Part shown: positions 18,982-27,660 of the stretch, piece by piece
Layout: each line of letters begins with the position of its first letter
Numbering within the stretch: the first letter of the stretch is position 1
NCBI RefSeq assembly: GCF_001077815.2
Contig: NZ_CP011310.1
Location: forward strand, 806,001-870,000
Direction of reading: 5' to 3'
Source of the DNA: Aurantiacibacter atlanticus
GTDB lineage: Bacteria > Pseudomonadota > Alphaproteobacteria > Sphingomonadales > Sphingomonadaceae
DNA: 64,000 nucleotides
Notes under the pieces: model-generated
Databases searched by the model: none
What the model was told of the DNA's origin: nothing
Seen by the model: the letters and a program-made list of their open reading frames with translations, nothing else
Made by a program: the position numbers and the translations under genes

Positions 18982-20478
18982 CTAGGCACGCGGAGGTTGG
19001 CGGCGATAGGACAGTGCCTCTGCCACATGCATACGGCTGACCTGACCCGTCCCTGCCAGATCTGCAATTGTGCGCGCCACGCGCAGCATGCGGACATAAG
19101 CGCGCGCAGACAGGCGCATGGTTTCGGCGGCCTGCAACAATAACGCACGGCCCGCATCGTCTGGGCTGGCGTGTTCTTCCAGCGCATCGCCATCCAGTTC
19201 CGCATTGGAACGCACCCCGCGTGCAATCTGCAATTGCCGCGCCGCTACAACCCGCGCGGCAACTTCGGCGCTTCCTTCTGCCGGAGGAGGCAGAGCGAGA
19301 TCGGCGGCACTGACCGGATCGACTTCGACATGCAGATCAATCCGGTCAAGCATCGGCCCTGAAACCTTGGACTGATAATCTACCGCGCAGCGGGGCGCGC
19401 GGCTGCATGCAAGTGCCGGATCGCCCAGATGGCCGCAGCGGCACGGGTTCATCGCCGCCACCAATTGCACACGCGCGGGGTAGGCGACATGGGCATTGGC
19501 GCGCGCCACATCGACCTTGCCTGTTTCCAATGGCTGGCGCAGCGAATCGAGCACGCCACGCTGGAATTCGGGCAATTCATCGAGGAACAATACGCCCAGA
19601 TGGGCCAGGCTGATTTCACCAGGGCGGACCCGCAGCCCGCCGCCGGTAAGCGCGGCCATGCTGGCGGAATGATGTGGCGCTCGGAAAGGGCGGGCGCGGC
19701 TGATGCGGCCACTTTCAAGCGTCCCGGCAACGCTGGCAACCATGCTCACTTCCAGCGCTTCGGGCGGGCTTAGCGGTGGGAGAATGCCCGGCAGGCAGGA
19801 AGCCAGCAGCGATTTGCCCGCTCCGGGTGGCCCGTTCATCAGCAAATTATGTCCGCCAGCAGCTGCGATTTCCAACGCACGCTTGGCTGTTTCCTGACCT
19901 TTGACCTGCTTGAGATCCGGCCCATGCGCGGTGTCATCCACTTCGCCCGGTTCCGGATCGGGCAAGCGCTGTGTGCCTTTCAGATAATTGAGCAGACTGG
20001 TCAGATCGGGTGCGGCGCAGACCCGCACATCGCTTGCCCAACGGGCCTCCGGCCCTTGCGTGCGCGGACAGATCAGCCCTTTGTCCGTTTCACTAGCATG
20101 AAGTGCGGCAAGCAAGACGCCCGGTGACCCTACGATGCGTCCGTCCAGCGCCAATTCGCCCACAGCGACCCATTCGCTTATGGTTTCTGCATCGACCACA
20201 TCCATCGCAGCCAGCAATGCCAGCGCAATCGGCAGATCGTAATGCGAACCTTCTTTGGGCAGGTCCGCCGGAGAAAGATTGATGGTGATCCGTTTGGGGG
20301 GGAGCGAAAGGCCCATCGCCGATAGCGCGGCCTGCACCCTTTCTCGACTTTCACCAACAGCCTTGTCAGGCAGCCCGACTATGGAAAAGCGCGGCATTCC
20401 GGCTGCAAGCTGGCATTGCACTTCCACGCTGCGCGCTTCCAGCCCGAGATAGGCGACCGTCGAAACCAGTGAAACCAA
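18982..20478 (-). CDS. comM: YifB/ComM family Mg-chelatase-like AAA+ ATPase
   Basis: A 498-residue hexameric helicase-like ATPase; in other bacteria ComM promotes branch migration during natural transformation. An N-terminal Lon-type fold (MVSLVSTVAYLGLEARSVEVQC and GLPDKAVGESRERVQAALSA) precedes the Mg-chelatase domain with Walker A MNGPPGAGKSLLA, the strand LGVLFLDELPEF (Walker B) and sensor MNPCRCG. The C-terminal helical domain includes SARAYVRMLRVARTIADL. It is transcribed alone. No competence cluster lies nearby. Confidence 0.93.
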   Translation of the reverse strand: MVSLVSTVAYLGLEARSVEVQCQLAAGMPRFSIVGLPDKAVGESRERVQAALSAMGLSLPPKRITINLSPADLPKEGSHYDLPIALALLAAMDVVDAETISEWVAVGELALDGRIVGSPGVLLAALHASETDKGLICPRTQGPEARWASDVRVCAAPDLTSLLNYLKGTQRLPDPEPGEVDDTAHGPDLKQVKGQETAKRALEIAAAGGHNLLMNGPPGAGKSLLASCLPGILPPLSPPEALEVSMVASVAGTLESGRISRARPFRAPHHSASMAALTGGGLRVRPGEISLAHLGVLFLDELPEFQRGVLDSLRQPLETGKVDVARANAHVAYPARVQLVAAMNPCRCGHLGDPALACSRAPRCAVDYQSKVSGPMLDRIDLHVEVDPVSAADLALPPPAEGSAEVAARVVAARQLQIARGVRSNAELDGDALEEHASPDDAGRALLLQAAETMRLSARAYVRMLRVARTIADLAGTGQVSRMHVAEALSYRRQPPRA

Positions 20479-20619
20479 GTAGAACCCCTTTGTCGCGGGA
20501 GTGATAGCGCGCCTCGCAGCGCTGTCGAGATGTTAAGATGCAGGCTTGTGGGCATTAACCCCATGGCAACCGCATAAATTGGCAATTGCGAAGGACCGGG
20601 CTGGCATCTTCGCATCGTC

Positions 20620-21351
20620 ATGGCGCGCAAACCTCCTCTCATGTCCAGCATCCTGGCGGCGATATCCGTTTCCCTTGCTGCTCCTGCCTCAGCCGATGAT
20701 ACAAATCCGCGTTCGGTCTCACGCTATGTTTCACCGCAGCATGCAGCAACGGAAACCAGCGCAATTGCCGCCATCGGGCCGTTTCGCGTGTTGGATGGCG
20801 CCAGAGTGGCTCTCGTCGACATAACCGATTCGCGCTCTCCCGCGCAGTTCGCAGCGTTGCTTGAGGCCTATCCACACATTGCTGTGATCGAGTTTGTCGA
20901 GGCGCCCGGCACACATGATGATCTCGCCAATTTGCAGCTTGGGCGGATGATCCGTGCACGCGGCATTGCCACCATCGCGCCCGAAGGCGGCTCTATCCGG
21001 TCTGGCGCGGTTGAACTGTTTATCGCAGGGGCTGCCCGTTACATTGACGAGGCAGCCGAGTTTGCCGTGCATGGCTGGACGGACGATCGCGGACTTGGCG
21101 CTGAAGACTATCCCGCACAGGCGCCCGAACACCGCCGCTACATCGATTATTATATGGAGATGGACATGAACATCCAGCAGGCGCAGGCCTTCTATGCGAT
21201 GACCAATACTGTCTCTTTCGATCAGGCATTGTGGTTGACGGGTAGTGAAATGCGTGGCTGGTTGGATGATGCCACTATGCTAGCGGAACAGGCACAGGGT
21301 GCACCAATTCTCAGCGCCTCACGGCTTGACTTCCACCCGGTGCTTCAGTAA
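20620..21351 (+). CDS. Exported ClpP/crotonase-like fold protein
   Basis: 243 residues with a signal peptide ending about ASADDTNP. The middle follows the periplasmic ClpP-like COG3904 layout: RVALVDITDSRSPAQFAALLEAYP, LGRMIRARGIATIAPEGGSIRSGAVELFIAGAARYID, then EFAVHGWTD. In such folds a Ser after the Gly-rich strand and a His after the next strand form the active site; S-G-A-V and VHGW occupy those places. The Cys common at SAC in relatives is missing. It stands just upstream of rpmH but is separated by a promoter-sized gap. Activity is unproven. Confidence 0.6.
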   Translation: MARKPPLMSSILAAISVSLAAPASADDTNPRSVSRYVSPQHAATETSAIAAIGPFRVLDGARVALVDITDSRSPAQFAALLEAYPHIAVIEFVEAPGTHDDLANLQLGRMIRARGIATIAPEGGSIRSGAVELFIAGAARYIDEAAEFAVHGWTDDRGLGAEDYPAQAPEHRRYIDYYMEMDMNIQQAQAFYAMTNTVSFDQALWLTGSEMRGWLDDATMLAEQAQGAPILSASRLDFHPVLQ

Positions 21352-21420
21352 GCGCCCGCCTGTAATCAGTGGCTGCCCTCGATTGGCGGCCCTTTTCTAT
21401 TCTAATCGAGGTATTCGACC

Positions 21421-21555
21421 ATGAAGCGCACTTTCCAGCCGAGCAATCTTGTGCGCGCTCGCCGCCACGGCTTTTTTGCCCGTAAGTCCACCGTTGGTGG
21501 CCGCAAAGTATTGCGCAATCGCCGTCGTCGCGGCCGCAAGAAACTCTGCGCCTGA
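21421..21555 (+). CDS. rpmH: 50S ribosomal protein L34
   Basis: A 44-residue strongly basic protein: [19 protein letters not shown], then [25 protein letters not shown], full length for L34. It heads the conserved rpmH-rnpA-yidD-yidC block. A terminator-like hairpin at 21643-21668 separates it from rnpA, which would let L34 be made in excess over RNase P protein. Confidence 0.98.
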   Translation: MKRTFQPSNLVRARRHGFFARKSTVGGRKVLRNRRRRGRKKLCA

Positions 21556-21642
21556 TCCTGTCTTCGCTTGCCCTGCGGGGCGGGTGATCATGATTTGCGG
21601 GCAGCGCGTGTTGCCCGCATGGCAATTGGCCTGATGGCCCTG

Positions 21643-21668
21643 CGGGTCCCTTTCATGGGGCCCGTTTT
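21643..21668 (+). terminator. Terminator or attenuator between rpmH and rnpA
   Basis: CGGGTCCC-TTTCAT-GGGGCCCG forms an 8-bp stem (one G-T pair) and is followed by TTTT. Its position within the rpmH block suggests partial termination. Confidence 0.7.
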
Positions 21669-21774
21669 CATTGAATCTGTTCGGATATGATCTGAACATT
21701 CAATCACGAAGGACAAGCGGGCTGGCGGGCACAAATGATTCCCCATCCTGTCCGGTGCATCCTATCTTCATCTC

Positions 21775-22176
21775 ATGACACCAAGCGTTCTCACCCGTCG
21801 CGCTGATTTCTTGGCGGCGAATCGCGGCCTGCGCGTGGCGCGCCCCGGCTTTGTCCTGCTGGCGCGGCCCAATGACGGGGCGGGGATGCGTTATGGCATC
21901 ACGGTGACCAAAAAGATCGGCAATGCCGTCGTGCGTAACCGGATGAAGCGGCGTTTCCGAGAATTGCTGCGCGCCGCGCTGCCTGAACATGGTCTGCCAG
22001 ATCACGATCACGTATTGATCGGACGGGAGGGCGGGGTAGAGCGCGATTTCGCTCAATTGGCGGATGAACTCGACATCGCTCTCCAGCGCGTGGCAGATGG
22101 CAAGGGTGAGAGGCCAAGGCGACCGCGAAGGGGCGATCGCACCAGCGGCAAAGCTGCCGGAAAGGGCGGCGCGTGA
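21775..22176 (+). CDS. rnpA: Ribonuclease P protein component
   Basis: 133-residue basic protein that assists the RNase P RNA in maturing tRNA 5' ends. The family core is RADFLAANRGLRVARPGFVLLARP, then GITVTKKIGNAVVRNRMKRRFRELLR with the RNR signature. The C-terminal extension RPRRPRRGDRTSGKAAGKGGA is basic and longer than usual. The TGA stop overlaps the GTG start of yidD. Confidence 0.97.
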   Translation: MTPSVLTRRADFLAANRGLRVARPGFVLLARPNDGAGMRYGITVTKKIGNAVVRNRMKRRFRELLRAALPEHGLPDHDHVLIGREGGVERDFAQLADELDIALQRVADGKGERPRRPRRGDRTSGKAAGKGGA

Positions 22177-22382
22177 AGCAGGTGCTGATCCTTATTGCGC
22201 GGTTCTGGCAGCTCGGGCCAAGCCGTATCCTGCCGCCAACCTGCCGTTTCCAGCCAAGCTGCAGTGCCTATGCAATCGGGGCTCTGCAAAGACACGGGGC
22301 GATTCGGGGTGGATGGCTCGCGCTTAAGCGTATACTGCGCTGCAATCCTTGGGGGGGGCACGGGCATGATCCCGTGCCATAG
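22173..22382 (+). CDS. yidD: Membrane protein insertion efficiency factor YidD
   Basis: 69 residues from GTG 22173, overlapping the rnpA stop. Family marks are YRFxP-like LPPTCRFQPSCSAYAIGALQRHG, RGGWLALKRILRCNPWGG and final DPVP. The cluster of Cys residues is typical. It is a small amphipathic protein at the inner membrane that helps insertion with YidC, encoded 52 bp on. The Trp-Gly-Gly codons contain a run of eight G (22351-22358) and the last codons form an 8-bp hairpin (22357-22378). Confidence 0.97.
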   Translation: MKQVLILIARFWQLGPSRILPPTCRFQPSCSAYAIGALQRHGAIRGGWLALKRILRCNPWGGHGHDPVP

Positions 22383-22434
22383 GCGCCCTTCACAACAACA
22401 ATGTGCCACCGATAGTCGCGACGGATAAATCACC

Positions 22435-24210
22435 TTGGACAACCAACGTAACCTGATCATTGCCGTCGTGCTGAGCGCGATCCTGCTGTTTGGCTGGGAT
22501 TTCGCCATGCGCACCTATTTCCCAGAGGATGAGACCCCCGCGAACATGGCAAGTCGCGAGGACGCGCCATCGGCTCGTGCCGACGGTGCCATCGATGTCG
22601 GCAACGGGAGTGCGGGCATTGACGCACCGCAGGTGGTCGATGTGGATACCGCGCTGGCCTCTGCCGACCGCATCATCATCGACGCGCCGGAAATTCTCGG
22701 CTCAATCAATCCCGTCGGTGGACGGGTGGACGATATCGATCTCAAGACGCACCGCCAGACGGTGGAAGAAGACAGCGGCCCGATCCGGCTGATGTCGCCC
22801 GCGGGTACACCTGGCCAGCATTTCGCCCAGTTCGGCTGGGTGGGTGAAGGCGTTGCGCTGCCGGGAGCAGATACGCCCTGGCAAGTGATCGCGGGTGATC
22901 AGCTGGCGCAGGAAACCCCAGTGACACTGGGCTGGGACAACGGGCAGGGCCTCAGTTTTGCGCTGCGTTTCGCAATTGATGAACATTACATGCTCACCGT
23001 CAGCCAGGCCGTGCGCAACACTGGCACCGGCTCAGTTGCGCTGCGGCCCTATGCCTTCATCAACCGCACCAGTGCAAATGCCAGCAAGAGCACATGGAAT
23101 GTTCACTCCGGCCCTATTGCGGCAAGCGGCGAAGGCGTGAATTTCGACTGGGATTATGATGAAGTGCTGGAAGAAGGCCCGGTCGAACTGGGCAATGGCA
23201 CCGATTGGGTCGGCTTTACGGACATCTATTGGCTGTCTGCTCTCATCACGCAGGAAGGGCAGGGTGCATCGGGGGCCTTCCGGTCAACGGGCGGCGAAAC
23301 CTACCGAGCCGACCTCATCTATGATCCGATCAATGTGGGGGCCGGACAGACGGTTACCCGGACTACGCGCCTGTTTGCCGGCGCAAAGGAAAGCGCGGTT
23401 CTTTCTGAATATGCGAATCAGGGGGTAGAGAATTTCAACCTCGCCATCGACTGGGGCTGGTTCCGGCTGATTGCCTGGCCGATGTGGCAGGTGCTGATCT
23501 TCCTGTTCGGTTTGCTGGGCAATTTTGGCCTGGCGATTATCGGCCTGACGCTGATCATCCGCCTGCTCCTGTTCCCCATCGCGCAAAAACAGTTCCATTC
23601 GATGGCGCAGATGCGCGCTGTTCAGCCGAAGATGAAGGCGCTGCAGGAACGCTACAAGGAAGACAAGCCGCAATTGCAGCAGGAAATGGCCAAGCTCTAC
23701 AAGGAGGAAAAGGTCAATCCGCTGGCAGGTTGTCTGCCGATCTTCATCCAGATCCCGATCTTCTTTGCGCTTTACAAGGTGCTGCTGCTGGCCATCGAAA
23801 TGCGGCATGAACCGTTTTTCGGCTGGCTGCGCGATCTTTCCGCGCCCGACCCGGCGACCATCCTCAATCTGTTCGGCCTTCTGCCTTTCGATCCGCCTGG
23901 CTTCCTTGCCATCGGCGTGCTGGCGGTGTTGCTGGGCTTTACCATGTGGTTGCAGTTCAAGCTCAACCCCGCCGCGATGGATCCGATGCAGCAGCAGATA
24001 TTCATGATCATGCCGTGGGTTCTGATGTTCGTCATGGCGCCCTTTGCAGCCGGACTGCTGCTTTACTGGATCAGCAACAATGTGCTGACCCTGGCGCAGC
24101 AGAAATATCTCTACATGCGCAACCCGCAATTGCGCATGCAGATGGAAAAGGACCGCGAAGAAAAACTGCGTGCGGCAGAACGCGAGAAAGCAGATAAGGC
24201 GCAAGAGTGA
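22435..24210 (+). CDS. yidC: Membrane protein insertase YidC
   Basis: 591-residue Oxa1-family insertase for inner-membrane proteins. The chosen start is TTG 22435 (first residues MDNQRNLIIAVVLSAILLFGWDF, an N-terminal membrane anchor at about 6-20). A large periplasmic domain spans about 40-340, then the 60KD_IMP core: LIAWPMWQVLIFLFGLLGNFGLAIIGLTLIIR, the cytoplasmic charged hairpin QPKMKALQERYKEDKPQLQQEMAKLYKEEKVNPLAGCLP, and later helices. The acidic/basic C-terminal tail EKDREEKLRAAEREKADKAQE is typical. Confidence 0.98.
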   Translation: MDNQRNLIIAVVLSAILLFGWDFAMRTYFPEDETPANMASREDAPSARADGAIDVGNGSAGIDAPQVVDVDTALASADRIIIDAPEILGSINPVGGRVDDIDLKTHRQTVEEDSGPIRLMSPAGTPGQHFAQFGWVGEGVALPGADTPWQVIAGDQLAQETPVTLGWDNGQGLSFALRFAIDEHYMLTVSQAVRNTGTGSVALRPYAFINRTSANASKSTWNVHSGPIAASGEGVNFDWDYDEVLEEGPVELGNGTDWVGFTDIYWLSALITQEGQGASGAFRSTGGETYRADLIYDPINVGAGQTVTRTTRLFAGAKESAVLSEYANQGVENFNLAIDWGWFRLIAWPMWQVLIFLFGLLGNFGLAIIGLTLIIRLLLFPIAQKQFHSMAQMRAVQPKMKALQERYKEDKPQLQQEMAKLYKEEKVNPLAGCLPIFIQIPIFFALYKVLLLAIEMRHEPFFGWLRDLSAPDPATILNLFGLLPFDPPGFLAIGVLAVLLGFTMWLQFKLNPAAMDPMQQQIFMIMPWVLMFVMAPFAAGLLLYWISNNVLTLAQQKYLYMRNPQLRMQMEKDREEKLRAAEREKADKAQE

Positions 24211-24259
24211 TCGCTGGCGCCGCGCACTGGCTCCGCTTTTCACAAGCCCGGGAATTGTC

Positions 24260-24904
24260 ATGACACCTGAAGAGGAAAAGCAGCTGGCGGATGAGGCAAA
24301 GCGCCTGTTTTCGGGACGTGTGGAATTCCTGCTGTCCGCTCCGCAGTTGAAGTTCCTGCCAGAGCCCGATTTTCCTGAAGTCGCCTTTTGCGGACGTTCG
24401 AATGTCGGCAAGAGTTCGCTTATCAATGCGCTCACGGGACGGCGAAGCATTGCCCGCACATCGGTAACCCCGGGGCGGACGCAGGAACTCAACTTTTTCG
24501 AAGTGGGCGAGCCTACCGAGTTCCGGCTGGTCGATATGCCCGGTTACGGCTTTGCCAAGGCCCCGCTCAAAGTGGTCGAAAAATGGCGCAAGCTGGTGCG
24601 CACATTCTTGCGCGGTCGTGTTCCGCTGCGCCGGACGATGGTGTTGGTGGATAGCCGCCACGGCTTGAAGGATAGCGATCGCGACATGATGACCATCCTG
24701 GACGAGGCAGCTGTCGGCTATCGGCTGGTGTTGACCAAGGCTGACAAGATCAAGGCTTCCGAGCTGGAGAAGGTGGCTGCGCTCGTTGCGCAAGAGGCGC
24801 GCAAACATCCGGCGGCTTTTCCGCAAATCCATATCACCAGTGCAGAAAAAGGCATGGGGCTGGATGAACTGCGGGCAGCCATGTTGTTCGACGTGCGCGA
24901 CTAA
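24260..24904 (+). CDS. engB: Ribosome biogenesis GTP-binding protein YihA/YsxC/EngB
   Basis: A 214-residue GTPase needed for 50S subunit assembly and division. Start ATG 24260 gives MTPEEEKQLADEAKRLF. GTP-binding motifs are G1 GRSNVGKSS, G3 VDMPGYG, G4 TKADK and G5 TSAEKGMG. It closes the rpmH-rnpA-yidD-yidC block, 49 bp after yidC, and is followed by a strong terminator at 24991-25019. Confidence 0.97.
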   Translation: MTPEEEKQLADEAKRLFSGRVEFLLSAPQLKFLPEPDFPEVAFCGRSNVGKSSLINALTGRRSIARTSVTPGRTQELNFFEVGEPTEFRLVDMPGYGFAKAPLKVVEKWRKLVRTFLRGRVPLRRTMVLVDSRHGLKDSDRDMMTILDEAAVGYRLVLTKADKIKASELEKVAALVAQEARKHPAAFPQIHITSAEKGMGLDELRAAMLFDVRD

Positions 24905-24990
24905 CCAGACCGTTAACCGTCAGACCAAAGCGATCTGGCGACAGTACTCGCCGGGGGTATTTCTGCGTCAGGAACGCGCGCTTCAGGCAG

Positions 24991-25019
24991 AAAAAAGGGC
25001 GCCGGAGGCACCCTTTTTT
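24991..25019. terminator. Terminator between engB and the small ORF
   Basis: A6-GGGcGCC-GGA-GGCaCCC-T6 is a short stem with one mismatch flanked by A and T tracts, usable from both sides. It ends the engB transcript and the convergent EAL/small-ORF transcript. Confidence 0.85.
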
Positions 25020-25036
25020 GCTTAGCTGGTAAAAGC

Positions 25037-25087
25037 TCAGCCGCCGTCACGGCCACCGAGCAACCAGTCCCAAAAGCCACGTCCCAT
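25037..25087 (-). CDS. 16-residue small ORF with strong ribosome binding site
   Basis: On the minus strand AAGGAGA (25094-25100) lies 6 nt before ATG 25087. The ORF encodes MGRGFWDWLLGGRDGG and stops at 25037-25039, just before the terminator at 24991-25019. It sits 59 bp after the stop of the CHASE2-EAL gene on the same strand, within a 242-bp gap. The peptide is amphipathic, with Trp/Phe/Leu flanked by Gly-Arg. A small membrane-active or regulatory peptide is possible. Chance cannot be excluded, but the Shine-Dalgarno match and tidy position favour translation. Confidence 0.5.
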   Translation of the reverse strand: MGRGFWDWLLGGRDGG

Positions 25088-25099
25088 GTTGCATCTCCT

Positions 25100-25130
25100 T
25101 GGTTAACTAGGAGACACAATCGGTTAACCA
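25100..25130. promoter_or_regulatory. Inverted repeat upstream of the small ORF
   Basis: TGGTTAAC (25100-25107) and GTTAACCA (25123-25130) are perfect 8-bp arms with 15 bp between them. The first arm touches the small ORF's ribosome binding site. It may be an operator for a separate promoter of the 16-aa ORF; this is inference. Confidence 0.35.
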
Positions 25131-25146
25131 TTAATGTTTGTAAAGT

Positions 25147-27465
25147 CTAAACCATGTTTGTTAGCATCTGACTTTGACTATCCTTTTGAAATTCAATGAT
25201 ACTATCTATATCCACAGGCCTTGAAATCGCAAAACCCTGGGCCACGAGGCATCCTGATTCGCGTAATTTTGTTAACGTCCGGCTATCCTCGACGCCCTCT
25301 GCAACAACAATGATTCGCAAGTCGCGTCCCAATTGCAGCACGTTGCGCACAATACCTTCCGCCTTTGTGTCGACTGCCATTTGGGAAATGAACAACCGGT
25401 CCACCTTGAGCTCACTAAAGGGGAGGCGCAGCAGTGCTTCCAAGCTTGCCGCACCCACGCCAAAATCATCCATCGAAATCTTGATGCCGAGCGCGCTCAA
25501 TTCTTCCAGGATATGTCCGGCATGTTCGAGGTTGGAGATCCTATATGTCTCGGTGATTTCCAGCGTTAGCCTGCGCGCGTCGAAATCGGTGTTGGACAGA
25601 ACCTTGGATACAAGCTGCACGATAGCCCGTTCATGCACAAGCGTCGCCGATATATTCACCGCTACCGGAATGTGCAGCCCTGCCGCTTCGAATGCCTTGC
25701 CTGCCTTGCACGCCTCTTCGAGAACGAATTTGGTGAGCTGACTCATGCGCCCGGCGGTTTCACACTGGCGGATAAAGCTATCAGGCGGGATGTGGCCCTT
25801 GTCAGGGTCCTTCCAGCGCACCAGTGCTTCCACGCCGACGATCTCGCCAGTCTGCACTGTCACCTTGGGCTGGTAGACGAGGTAGATCTCGCCATTGGCC
25901 ATTGCCGCGTCGATCCGCGCCTGCAGCGAGATGTTCCAGATCAGGTCCTCTTCCGAGGTGCTGTCGGCAATGGCGATTGGTTCAAATGTCTCATTGGTCT
26001 TTTCGGCCACGTCCACCGCCGAGGCAAGGCGCCTGGCAACCATTGGACTGGGCGTGATATCGACCCCGAATGTAATGCCGACATCGACTTGTTGATCGCC
26101 CACCATCAACGGCGACGAGAACAGTGCGCGCAGACCCTCAAGGTGTTCCAGCAGCAGAGCCGGTTCCTTTTCGGCGATGGTCCAGGCAATCAGATGTCCC
26201 TGCCCGAGATAAATCGTGGCGTCCTGCGTTGCGGCCTTCAGCCGGGAAGTGATGCGCAGGACGTACTCGGAATGCAATTCCTTGGGAAGCGTACGGCGCA
26301 CCTGCTCGAACCGATGGATACGTGCAACGATAATGGCGGGCACATTTTCAGCGATCTCTCGGTCTGCTTCCAATGCAGCAAACGTCGGTAGATCGGTCTC
26401 CGGATCAACCAGCGCAAAAGACTTCGCCCACGATTTGCGCAAACGCAATCCACCAAAGATAGCCAGCATCACCATGAGATGTGCAAAACCGGTGCGGATA
26501 TCGAGATGGGCTGCTACTACTATTAACACAGGGACCGAAAGCACCATTGCCGCATAGCCAAGCCTGCGCTTTTGTGCCGAGGTGATCTGGCTTGCCAACG
26601 CGAGGCCGAGCACGAGACACAAGGCTGACCAGATGGCAGGAAGATAACCGGCTTGACCGGTTTTCAGTGTTTCTGCTGCCAATACATGAACCAGCGTCGG
26701 CGAAACTTCAGTCAGACCCGGAATGTTGAAATTCGCTCCATCGGCGCGATTCTCGCTTCCGACGACAATTGATTTGTCGGCCAGTTCAGACAGATCGGCA
26801 TCTGGAGAGAGAACTTCCGAAAGCGTTAGCGAAGGAATAGTATCCAAAGAAAAGTTGTAGCTGATAGGGAAAAGCTGACCAGGCTTCCCTTCAATTCCCG
26901 CCAAATGTGCAGCGAGGCTGGGGAGTTCGCTTTCGCCGTGTTCGACGACGTAAACGGTGTCCCAGGCATAGCCCATGAAGTTCTTGTAGAGATGGCCGCC
27001 AACCTGCTGCACGCCATCTGCTATCGCGGGAATAGAGCGATTTCTTGCACTCTTCCCATTCAATCCGGTGCGCACGTTTTGCACCAGAAACGCGCGTCCG
27101 CTGAACTGGCGAAGCGCAGTGTTCAGATCATCGTCTGTTACTGGGTTGGTTGGCCTGTCGAACACGCCATCGATATAAGCTGCCCTAGCGCCTGCTTCGT
27201 CGAGCCTTCGCAAGAGCTGTGTTAGCGCCCGTCGGCCTTCGGGTCGGTCGGGGGCGGTGAGATCCTGTTCGCTACTGATGAAAACGATATCACCAGATGC
27301 CGGTTGTGATACGATGCGGCTCTGCGCCATCCACACGAATTGATCGATCGGTGTCAGCAGTGTTAGCGTCGCAAGGACAAGCGAAATCGCTCCGGCCCAA
27401 AACACATGTTTGAGCCGTTCGAGCCGCTTTGGCCCCATCAATACTGTCGGTTTGGTTCCGACCAC
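25147..27465 (-). CDS. CHASE2 sensor - degenerate GGDEF - EAL c-di-GMP phosphodiesterase
   Basis: A 772-residue membrane signalling protein. A membrane helix at about 23-40 is followed by a periplasmic CHASE2 domain (about 45-265, including DIVFISSEQDLTAPDRPEGRRALTQLL), then three helices (about 274-293, 303-322, 325-342). The GGDEF-like region (about 353-500) is degenerate: GQGHL at 421-425 replaces GGDEF. The EAL domain (about 515-765) keeps EAL 546-548, N604, LEITE 635-639, DDFG 666-669, K687 and AEGVED, so c-di-GMP hydrolysis is likely. The environmental cue sensed by CHASE2 is unknown. Confidence 0.92.
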   Translation of the reverse strand: MVGTKPTVLMGPKRLERLKHVFWAGAISLVLATLTLLTPIDQFVWMAQSRIVSQPASGDIVFISSEQDLTAPDRPEGRRALTQLLRRLDEAGARAAYIDGVFDRPTNPVTDDDLNTALRQFSGRAFLVQNVRTGLNGKSARNRSIPAIADGVQQVGGHLYKNFMGYAWDTVYVVEHGESELPSLAAHLAGIEGKPGQLFPISYNFSLDTIPSLTLSEVLSPDADLSELADKSIVVGSENRADGANFNIPGLTEVSPTLVHVLAAETLKTGQAGYLPAIWSALCLVLGLALASQITSAQKRRLGYAAMVLSVPVLIVVAAHLDIRTGFAHLMVMLAIFGGLRLRKSWAKSFALVDPETDLPTFAALEADREIAENVPAIIVARIHRFEQVRRTLPKELHSEYVLRITSRLKAATQDATIYLGQGHLIAWTIAEKEPALLLEHLEGLRALFSSPLMVGDQQVDVGITFGVDITPSPMVARRLASAVDVAEKTNETFEPIAIADSTSEEDLIWNISLQARIDAAMANGEIYLVYQPKVTVQTGEIVGVEALVRWKDPDKGHIPPDSFIRQCETAGRMSQLTKFVLEEACKAGKAFEAAGLHIPVAVNISATLVHERAIVQLVSKVLSNTDFDARRLTLEITETYRISNLEHAGHILEELSALGIKISMDDFGVGAASLEALLRLPFSELKVDRLFISQMAVDTKAEGIVRNVLQLGRDLRIIVVAEGVEDSRTLTKLRESGCLVAQGFAISRPVDIDSIIEFQKDSQSQMLTNMV

Positions 27466-27660
27466 TTGCTACCCTTTTTCAGCCCGCTTGAGATGCGGAG
27501 AGAAGCCTGCTCTGACACAAGATGGTAAACAAAGCAGAAACGCTTTTTACAAGTTCTACCAAGACAAAGGTTGCACCTCGTTGATTACTGCACCTTCGTT
27601 CAGGCTCGACAGGTCCAACCTTGATGGTTACGCGTCGGCAAAACGGGAACATCGCTCGAT

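Noticed and set aside
24913..25131. 72-codon minus-strand frame across the engB-EAL gap
   Set aside because: It runs through the terminator and has no ribosome site; the 16-aa ORF in the same region is far better supported.
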